The notes beneath the pieces were generated by a model that saw only the letters and a program-made list of their open reading frames with translations, was not told the DNA's origin and did no database searches. A program made the translations under genes and the position numbers. DNA of 11,188 bases, taken from contig JAQSCR010000488.1 in the NCBI GenBank assembly GCA_029945495.1, positions 1 to 11,188 of the forward strand. Direction: 5' to 3'. The stretch comes from Pseudolabrys sp. Its GTDB lineage: Bacteria; Pseudomonadota; Alphaproteobacteria; Rhizobiales; Xanthobacteraceae. Below are positions 6,202 to 11,188 of the stretch, in pieces. Numbering within the stretch: the first letter of the stretch is position 1; each line of letters starts with the position of its first letter.

Positions 6202-6813
6202 TTACTGATTGCCCCAATCGAGCTTGACGATTTCGGCCGAACGCCCGGTCAGGTTCCAGTTGCGGCCGAAGCCGCGGAAGCGCGACTTGTCGGACTTGGC
6301 GACGATGACGTCGGGGCCGATCCAGTATTCGCTGTTGCGGATGACGACGTTCTGTCCGTTCTCCTTGCCGCGCACCGGCGTAATCGCGCCGTCGACATAT
6401 TTCTCGATGCGGATGCGGCGGGTCTCGCCGTCGGTCTCATAGGAAATTGGCACCTGATGCACGCCGAGAAACTGGCCGACCAAAATCGACAACAGATGCG
6501 TGGTGCCGCCGACGCGGCCGGTGAAGATACGCGTGAGGCCCTTGACCGCCTGGATCGAAGCCTTGTCATCGACGAACAGAGCCGCGGTCCAGTTGCCGCG
6601 CGACATGATGCCGGGCAGGTCCATCATCAGGCCGACATTGATGCCGGAGAGATCGACATTGTCGATATGGCCGTCGTCGATGCGCACCCCCGCCCAGGTC
6701 TGGCAGCGCCCTTCGGTTGGCGGATGATCGCCGAGCGACAGCACGCAGGGGCAGAACACCGTGCAATTGCACGACAGGGCCATTTCACCTTTGAGGGTCC
6801 ACGCTTCGGTCAC
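6202..6813 (-). CDS. DUF1326-family protein with Cys motif (metal/thiol site likely)
   Basis: A 203-residue soluble protein that I assign to DUF1326, a family of unknown biochemical role. The hallmark is the N-terminal cysteine cluster CNCTVFCPC (residues 15-23: Cys15, Cys17, Cys21, Cys23) plus Cys37 in GRCQTW, followed by a long beta-rich domain (FVDDKAS, RNSEYWIGPDVIVAKSD, FRGFGRNWNLTGRSAE). Such C-x-C-x3-C-x-C spacing suits a metal or redox centre; this is inference. No signal peptide is seen. Its gene follows the DUF2182 membrane-protein gene by 33 bp, a pairing I recall as recurrent, and its stop is five bases before pcs. The start is GTG 6813 with GGGGAG seven bases upstream. A membrane/soluble pair handling copper or another soft metal is one hypothesis. 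Confidence 0.85.
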   Translation of the reverse strand: MTEAWTLKGEMALSCNCTVFCPCVLSLGDHPPTEGRCQTWAGVRIDDGHIDNVDLSGINVGLMMDLPGIMSRGNWTAALFVDDKASIQAVKGLTRIFTGRVGGTTHLLSILVGQFLGVHQVPISYETDGETRRIRIEKYVDGAITPVRGKENGQNVVIRNSEYWIGPDVIVAKSDKSRFRGFGRNWNLTGRSAEIVKLDWGNQ

Positions 6814-6846
6814 TCTTTCACTCCCCGCTCTTTTTTAAACGCTAGC

Positions 6847-7758
6847 TCAGATCACGCGGCCCGGCCAATGGGCCACGACCGCCGACATCACAAAGGCCAG
6901 ACCGGCGGCGATCGACAGCACGCCGATGGCGTAAGTGAAGCGCTTGCCGGTGCCGATCTTTTCCAGCGTCATGACGATGCCGAGCGCCGCCATCCACACC
7001 ACATTCATGACGCCGACCGCGAACATCACCACCATCATCGCCCAGCAGCAGCCGAGGCAGAACAGTCCCTGGCGCAGGCCGAGCTTGAACACGCCGCGCG
7101 GCGTCGTCGCCCAGTTGGTGAAGAAGAACGGAAACGGGCTGCGGCATTGCCGCAGGCACGCATGCTTCAATTCGGAGAATTGATAGAGGCCGGCGACGAT
7201 GAAAATCGCGCCGGAGAACAGCCCACTCACCGAGGCCATACCTGGGTCGAGCAGCGCCGCGCGCGTCAATGCGTATTGCGCCAGCGTCGCGGCGGCGGCA
7301 AAGCCGAACCACACAGCCGTATAGCCACCCGCCAGCACGAAGGGCGAGACGACATGCTCGCCCTTGCGCGCGGCCGTGTCGGCTATTTCCGCGTAAGTCA
7401 GGATCATCGGCGCCGCGCTCGGCAGCATCATGGCGAGCGTCATTGCCCCCCACATCAGCGCCACCAGGGCAAAGCCGGTGAAGCCCCAGACGCCGTCCGG
7501 CATCAGAGCGACGCCGAACGTGGAACTGCACAAAATCGCGACCGCCCGCGGCAGCAGATCGAGCGCAGCCATGCCGGGGCCTCGGCTGCCTGCCGGCCCG
7601 CCCATCGAGGCGGTCAGCAGGCCGAGATAGAGCCAGCCCAGCGCCACCAGCATGATCACACATATAACGGCCAGCCGCTTCGGCCGCGCGAATACCGCGC
7701 CGAGCCGGCCGGCGGCCGGCGTGAGATGCGGAAGGCTATGGTCGGCGGCTTCGGTCAT
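6847..7758 (-). CDS. DUF2182 integral membrane protein, putative metal-binding
   Basis: A 303-residue polytopic membrane protein of the DUF2182 group (described in COG as predicted metal-binding integral membrane protein). Roughly seven hydrophobic stretches are visible, for example 29-51, 93-116, 139-164, 173-194, 228-258 and 273-296. Family motifs are the Met-rich LMWGAMTLAMMLPSAAPM (101-118), ELKHACLRQCRSPF (196-209, Cys201 and Cys205) and GLFCLGCCWAMM (231-242, Cys234, Cys237, Cys238). The repeated Cys and Met within or next to membrane helices fit soft-metal (copper-like) binding, but no function is proven. ATG 7758 is chosen because AAGGAA lies just upstream; an in-frame start at 7791 lacks this. 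It is the first gene of the minus-strand operon and diverges from the UbiH-type gene. Confidence 0.87.
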   Translation of the reverse strand: MTEAADHSLPHLTPAAGRLGAVFARPKRLAVICVIMLVALGWLYLGLLTASMGGPAGSRGPGMAALDLLPRAVAILCSSTFGVALMPDGVWGFTGFALVALMWGAMTLAMMLPSAAPMILTYAEIADTAARKGEHVVSPFVLAGGYTAVWFGFAAAATLAQYALTRAALLDPGMASVSGLFSGAIFIVAGLYQFSELKHACLRQCRSPFPFFFTNWATTPRGVFKLGLRQGLFCLGCCWAMMVVMFAVGVMNVVWMAALGIVMTLEKIGTGKRFTYAIGVLSIAAGLAFVMSAVVAHWPGRVI

Positions 7759-7812
7759 CGGGTTCCTTGCAGTCCAGGATGCATAGCGCATCGCACCGGG
7801 GACATGCTAATC

Positions 7813-7824
7813 CGCCTATAGGCG
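7813..7824. promoter_or_regulatory. Perfect 12-bp palindrome in divergent promoter region
   Basis: CGCCTATAGGCG is its own reverse complement. It lies in the 85-bp spacer (7759-7843) between the divergent DUF2182 and UbiH-type genes, 20 bases before the latter's ATG. A second, weaker inverted repeat, GATGC-5-GCATC, is at 7778-7792. Position and symmetry suit an operator for a dimeric regulator of one or both genes, but no regulator gene is nearby and I could not place convincing -35/-10 boxes. Confidence 0.35.
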
Positions 7825-7843
7825 AACAGGATCGGGCGCTTTG

Positions 7844-9046
7844 ATGCCGAACAAATTTGAGGCAATTGTGGTGGGCGGCGGTCCGGCCGGGCTGACGGCG
7901 GCGATCGCGCTGGCGGCCGGCGGGCTAGCGACGGCGCTGGTTGGCAAGCGCCCGGACCGGCCCGACAACCGCACCACGGCGCTCCTCGGCGGCTCGGTCA
8001 CGGCGCTGCAGACGCTTGGCGTCTGGAACCTGTGCGCCGGCCAGTCGGCGCCGCTCAAGACCATGCGCATCGTCGACGATACTGGCCGGCTGTGGCGCGC
8101 GCCGGAGGTCAAATTCGAGGCCGGCGAGATCGATCTCGACGCCTTCGGCCACAATATCGCCAACCGCGATCTGGTGGCGGCGCTGGAACGCCGCGCCGTT
8201 GCGCTGCCGAACTTGAAGCTGATCAACGACGAAGTCACGGCGGTCGAACCCGACGACGATGCGGTTTCGGTCACGGCCAAGGGCGGTGATATATTGCGCG
8301 CCGCGCTCGTCATCGGTGCCGACGGCCGGCGCTCACTGTGCCGTACGGCGGCCGGAATCGACGTTAATGAGCACGCGTATAAGCAGGTCGCGCTGACGGT
8401 GATCCTCCGCCATTCGCGGCCGCACCGCGATACCTCGACCGAGTTTCACACCCCGCACGGTCCGTTCACTCTGGTGCCGCTGCCGGGCCTGCGCTCGAGC
8501 CTCGTCTGGGTGCTGGAGCCGCACCGTGCCGACGAGATCGTAGCACTGGATGACGCCACGCTCGCCGCCGAGATCGAGCGCGCCTCGCACTCGATCCTCG
8601 GCAAGATTGAACTCGATCCCGGCCGCGGGCTGTTCCCGCTCAGCGTCGTCACCGCGCACAGCTTCGGCGCCAGGCGCATCGCACTGGTCGGCGAGGCCGC
8701 GCATGTGATCCCGCCGATCGGCGCGCAAGGCTTGAACCTCGGCCTGCGCGACGCCGCCACCATCGGCGAACTGGCGGTCGAAGCGCACCGCGCCGGCAGC
8801 GACATCGGCGGCGCCGCTGTGCTGGGCGCCTACGACAGACAACGCCGCGGCGACGTCACCACGCGCGGCGTCGCCATCGACCTGTTCAATCGCACACTGC
8901 TCACCGATTTCCTTCCCGTTCAGGGACTGCGCGGCCTCGGCCTCTATATGATCGACAAGATCGGCCCGTTGCGCCGCGTCGTCATGCGCGAAGGCATCGC
9001 GCCGGCTGCTCGCCAGCCACGCCTGATGCGCGGCGAAGCGCTTTAG
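7844..9046 (+). CDS. UbiH/Coq6-family FAD-dependent hydroxylase
   Basis: A 400-residue class A flavin monooxygenase of the UbiH/UbiF/VisC/COQ6 family, whose members hydroxylate the aromatic ring during ubiquinone synthesis. Motifs in order are the FAD ADP-loop VVGGGPAGLTAA (9-20), VIGADGRRS (156-164, the DG motif) and RIALVGEAAHVIPPIGAQGLNLGLRD split as 278-287 (GEAAH) and 289-303 (the GD/GAQGLNLG flavin-ribityl motif). Length is normal. A role in ubiquinone biosynthesis is likely; which ring position (UbiL, UbiM or UbiH type) cannot be told. The start is uncertain by one codon: ATG 7844 is preceded directly by TTG 7841, and the only purine-rich site (AGGA, 7828-7831) spaces better for TTG. 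The stop TAG overlaps the stop of the converging CoA racemase gene. Confidence 0.9.
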   Translation: MPNKFEAIVVGGGPAGLTAAIALAAGGLATALVGKRPDRPDNRTTALLGGSVTALQTLGVWNLCAGQSAPLKTMRIVDDTGRLWRAPEVKFEAGEIDLDAFGHNIANRDLVAALERRAVALPNLKLINDEVTAVEPDDDAVSVTAKGGDILRAALVIGADGRRSLCRTAAGIDVNEHAYKQVALTVILRHSRPHRDTSTEFHTPHGPFTLVPLPGLRSSLVWVLEPHRADEIVALDDATLAAEIERASHSILGKIELDPGRGLFPLSVVTAHSFGARRIALVGEAAHVIPPIGAQGLNLGLRDAATIGELAVEAHRAGSDIGGAAVLGAYDRQRRGDVTTRGVAIDLFNRTLLTDFLPVQGLRGLGLYMIDKIGPLRRVVMREGIAPAARQPRLMRGEAL

Positions 9047-10134
9047 TCTTTCAGCGGCGGCGCCTTTTTGGCGCCCGGCGCCGCGCGGAACTGCGGCGCG
9101 ATCGGCAGCGGCAGCGCCGGCATGGTCTTGCCCGATGCGGTTTCGATTGCGTGCGCGAACAGGCCGCGTTCGACGAAATGCGGATCGCGCACCGCTTCCT
9201 CCAGCGGCTTTACGACGGTGGCGCAGCAATCGGCCTGCGCGAACACCGGCGCCCAGGCGTCGGCGTCGCGCCCGGCGATCAGTCGTGCCACCGCGGCGCG
9301 GGTTGCTTGCGGATCGCGGCGGTCATCGATGAATTCCGGCGCAAGACCGATTGCCGCCGTGAAGGCGAGCCAGAATTTCTGCTCCAGCGCGCCGCACGCG
9401 GCAATGCGGCCGTCTTTGGTCGGATAGAGTTGATAGCGCGGCGAACTGCCGACCAGCGGAATTTCACCGGACTTCGGAAAGCGGCCGCTCGCTTGTCCCA
9501 GCGCCAGCGCGTACCAGCCGAAGGTGAACATCGCGTCGGTCATCGCGATGTCGATCTGACAGCCCTGCCCGCTTTGATCGCGCGCGCGCAACGCCAGCAG
9601 GATATTGATCACCGCCGGAAAACTGCCGCCGGCGATGTCGGCCGCCTGCAACGGCGGCACGACCGGCGCCTCAATCGGTCCCGGCTGCAGATCGAGCAAC
9701 CCGCTATTGCCGATGTAATTGATGTCGTGCCCGGCCTCGCCGGCGCGCGGCCCGCTCTGACCGTAGCCGGAGATCGAGCAGTAGATCAGCTTCGGATTGA
9801 TCTTGGCGACGTCGTCATAGCCCAGCCCCAGCCGCGCCATCACCCCGGGACGAAATTGCTCGATCAGAATGTCGGCGCGCGCCAACAAGGGCTTAAGCTC
9901 GGCGCGGTCCGCTTCGCTCTTGAGATCGAGCGTCAGCACCTGCTTGCCGCGATTGAGCAGCGCAAACGGCGCGCTCTCTCCGTCGACGATCGGCGGAAAC
10001 CGCCGCATGTCCTCGCCGCCCGGCCGCTCGATCTTGATTACCTCGGCGCCTGCCTCGGCCAGCATCAACGCCGCCAGCGGCCCCGGCAGCAGCGTCGAGA
10101 AATCCAGGACAAGTAAACCTGCGAGCGGCTGCAT
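9043..10134 (-). CDS. CaiB/BaiF family CoA enzyme, alpha-methylacyl-CoA racemase-like
   Basis: A 363-residue class III CoA-transferase fold protein. The active-site set fits alpha-methylacyl-CoA racemase rather than a CoA transferase: GHDINY (135-140, His136), LQAADIAGG (162-170, Asp166) and GALEQKFW (248-255, Glu251). These correspond to His126, Asp156 and Glu241 of the Mycobacterium tuberculosis racemase MCR with a constant offset of ten. Such enzymes invert the 2-methyl centre of branched acyl-CoAs before beta-oxidation. The N-terminal LLPGPLAALMLAEAGAEVIKIE (15-36 in part) is typical of the family. ATG 10134 has TAGGT six bases upstream and lies three bases after the AEC permease stop, so the two are almost certainly cotranscribed and coupled. 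The 3' end overlaps the UbiH-type gene by four bases. Confidence 0.9.
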   Translation of the reverse strand: MQPLAGLLVLDFSTLLPGPLAALMLAEAGAEVIKIERPGGEDMRRFPPIVDGESAPFALLNRGKQVLTLDLKSEADRAELKPLLARADILIEQFRPGVMARLGLGYDDVAKINPKLIYCSISGYGQSGPRAGEAGHDINYIGNSGLLDLQPGPIEAPVVPPLQAADIAGGSFPAVINILLALRARDQSGQGCQIDIAMTDAMFTFGWYALALGQASGRFPKSGEIPLVGSSPRYQLYPTKDGRIAACGALEQKFWLAFTAAIGLAPEFIDDRRDPQATRAAVARLIAGRDADAWAPVFAQADCCATVVKPLEEAVRDPHFVERGLFAHAIETASGKTMPALPLPIAPQFRAAPGAKKAPPLKD

Positions 10135-10137
10135 GAA

Positions 10138-11100
10138 TTACCTAAATAGCAACGGCGGCAGCGTACCGGTTTTCACCATCCACATCACGCTGGTCAGCGT
10201 CAGCACCGAGACGATGGTGCCGACCAGCACCGCGCCGGAGGCTTGCTCGACCCAGGTATCGTATTGCCGTGCGAACACAAACACGTTGAGCGCCGGTGGC
10301 AGCGCCGCCATCAGGATCGCGGTGTTGACCCATAATTGATCGAACGGCCCGAACAGCGACAGCAGCAGAAACATCAGGATCGGATGCAGCACAAGCTTGA
10401 CCGCGGTGAGGAACGGCACCTCCCAAGGCATCTTCTTCAGCGGACGTAACGCCACGGTGACGCCGAGCGTGAACAGCGCACACGGCGCCGACGCATTCTG
10501 CAGAAACTGCATCAGCCGTTCGATCGCCACCGGCGGCTGGAAATGGATCGCGGCCGAGCCGATGCCGAGCGCGGTCGCGATCACCAGCGGGTTGGTGCCG
10601 ATGCGCTTGGCCACATCCGTTGCGACCGACGCAATGCTCTTTTTGTCCGGGCTGGCGACCGCCATCATGAACGGAACCAGCGAAAACAGCAGCAACGTGT
10701 CGAAGCAGAAGATCAGCGCCACCGGCACCGCCGCCTGTGCCCCGAGCGTCGCCAGCGCCAGGCCGGGCCCCATATAGCCGATATTGCCGTAACCGCCGGC
10801 CAGGCCCGCAATGGTCGCCTCGTCAATGCGGCCGCCGCGGATGGCCATGCCGATGGCGAACGCCACCGCGAAAGCCCAGAACGTCGACAGAGTGGTAGCG
10901 AAGATGAAGTCGATCTGAGCCAGTTGCTCGAGCGGGGTCTGCGACAGGATGCGGAAAAACAGCGCCGGCAGCGACACGTAGACGATGAAGAAATTCATCC
11001 AGGCCAGCGCGGTATCCGGGATCTGCTTGATCTTGCCGCAAGCAAAGCCGATGAAAATTAGCCCGAAAAACGGCAGTGCCAGATTGAGGACGTCGATCAT
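10138..11100 (-). CDS. AEC-family (auxin efflux carrier-like) permease
   Basis: A 320-residue membrane transporter of the AEC family, which in bacteria includes malonate, malate and other carboxylate carriers. About ten hydrophobic helices lie in two halves around a polar loop near 150-168 (SPDKKSIASVATDVAKR). Family motifs are LPALFF (44-49), GNIGYMGPGLAL (105-116), NPLVIATALG (170-179), NASAPCALFTLG (202-213), KLVLHP (235-240) and LPPALNVFVFARQY (267-280). I use ATG 11100 because the product then begins MIDVLNLALPFFGLIF, as in the family. The GTG at 11142 lies inside the loop of a large inverted repeat and would add 14 unlike residues. The stop is three bases before the CoA-racemase start. 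The substrate cannot be read from the sequence; a branched carboxylate would suit the neighbour. Confidence 0.9.
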   Translation of the reverse strand: MIDVLNLALPFFGLIFIGFACGKIKQIPDTALAWMNFFIVYVSLPALFFRILSQTPLEQLAQIDFIFATTLSTFWAFAVAFAIGMAIRGGRIDEATIAGLAGGYGNIGYMGPGLALATLGAQAAVPVALIFCFDTLLLFSLVPFMMAVASPDKKSIASVATDVAKRIGTNPLVIATALGIGSAAIHFQPPVAIERLMQFLQNASAPCALFTLGVTVALRPLKKMPWEVPFLTAVKLVLHPILMFLLLSLFGPFDQLWVNTAILMAALPPALNVFVFARQYDTWVEQASGAVLVGTIVSVLTLTSVMWMVKTGTLPPLLFR

Positions 11101-11102
11101 TC

Positions 11103-11178
11103 CTAGTGTCCCGATTCCGAAGTTCGCTAGCCCTTGCAGCACTCCCTTATGCGAACTTCGGAATCAAAGGGACACTAG
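11103..11178. repeat. Large imperfect inverted repeat (25/28-bp arms) upstream of AEC permease
   Basis: Bases 11103-11127 are the exact reverse complement of 11151-11178 apart from three extra A residues (11166-11168) in the right arm; a 23-base spacer separates them. The arms carry CTAGTGTCCC, GATTCCGAAG and TTCGC. The element ends two bases before the AEC ATG, so it would form the leader hairpin of that mRNA, or act as a protein-binding or repetitive palindromic element. Confidence 0.85.
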
Positions 11179-11180
11179 CA

Positions 11181-11186
11181 ATTATA
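11181..11186 (-). promoter_or_regulatory. Possible -10 box (TATAAT) for the AEC/racemase operon
   Basis: On the minus strand the window begins TATATAATTG, containing a perfect TATAAT in otherwise GC-rich sequence. A start about seven bases on would put the whole inverted repeat in the 5' untranslated leader. The -35 region lies outside the window, so this is weak support. Confidence 0.25.
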
Positions 11187-11188
11187 TA

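Noticed and set aside
6457..7821. A 454-codon + strand frame opposite DUF1326 and DUF2182, rich in His, Arg and Gln
   Set aside because: Composition is that of a GC-skewed shadow frame. The minus strand carries two proteins with conserved Cys motifs and ribosome sites.
9151..10116. A 321-codon + strand frame opposite the CoA racemase
   Set aside because: The minus-strand gene has the complete racemase triad; the opposing product is Arg/Gln-rich without domains.
11101..11142. GTG start at 11142 extending the AEC permease by 14 residues
   Set aside because: It would be encoded by the inverted repeat itself; family proteins start at the first helix as with ATG 11100.

Overview
The window is a GC-rich, densely coding piece of bacterial chromosome. 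The gene content (phosphatidylcholine synthase, a kinase/universal-stress-protein type C-terminus, the DUF1326/DUF2182 pair, CaiB-type racemase, ureide genes) and the protein style suggest an alphaproteobacterium of the order Hyphomicrobiales, probably near Nitrobacteraceae or Xanthobacteraceae (Bradyrhizobium, Rhodopseudomonas or Pseudolabrys-like). This placement is inferred from protein character only. I see no rRNA, tRNA, CRISPR array, transposase, integrase or phage gene.

Layout. 1-177 (+): the C-terminal end of a universal stress protein domain, converging on an amidohydrolase (196-1143, -). The amidohydrolase diverges from bioD, dethiobiotin synthase (1256-1933, +), which is preceded by a 21-codon ORF (1189-1254, +) that may be a leader peptide or a relic of bioF. 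bioD converges on a minus-strand run of genes from 7758 down to 1947. In transcription order these are a DUF2182 membrane protein, a DUF1326 cysteine-motif protein, phosphatidylcholine synthase (pcs), an SDR oxidoreductase, a zinc-less quinone oxidoreductase, 5-hydroxyisourate hydrolase (uraH) and an allantoate-amidohydrolase-like M20 peptidase. The first four are nearly contiguous (gaps of 33, 5 and 25 bp) and look like one operon. The quinone reductase (115 bp gap) and the uraH/M20 pair (75 bp gap) may be separate units. A UbiH-family FAD hydroxylase (7844-9046, +) diverges from the DUF2182 gene across an 85-bp spacer carrying a perfect 12-bp palindrome. Its stop overlaps the stop of a converging AMACR-like CoA racemase (9043-10134, -), which is translated just behind an AEC-family permease (10138-11100, -). 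A large imperfect inverted repeat (11103-11178) sits directly in front of the permease.

How the genes may work together. uraH and the M20 hydrolase fit two non-adjacent steps of urate/ureide catabolism; the steps between them are not encoded here. The permease/racemase pair suggests uptake or export of a carboxylic acid coupled to metabolism of a branched acyl-CoA. The DUF2182-DUF1326 pair is recurrent but functionally uncharacterised to my knowledge. Its cysteine/methionine motifs suggest metal or thiol chemistry, and its tight linkage to phosphatidylcholine synthesis and an atypical SDR is the part of the window most likely to hide an undescribed function. Most of the window is otherwise ordinary housekeeping and catabolic sequence.
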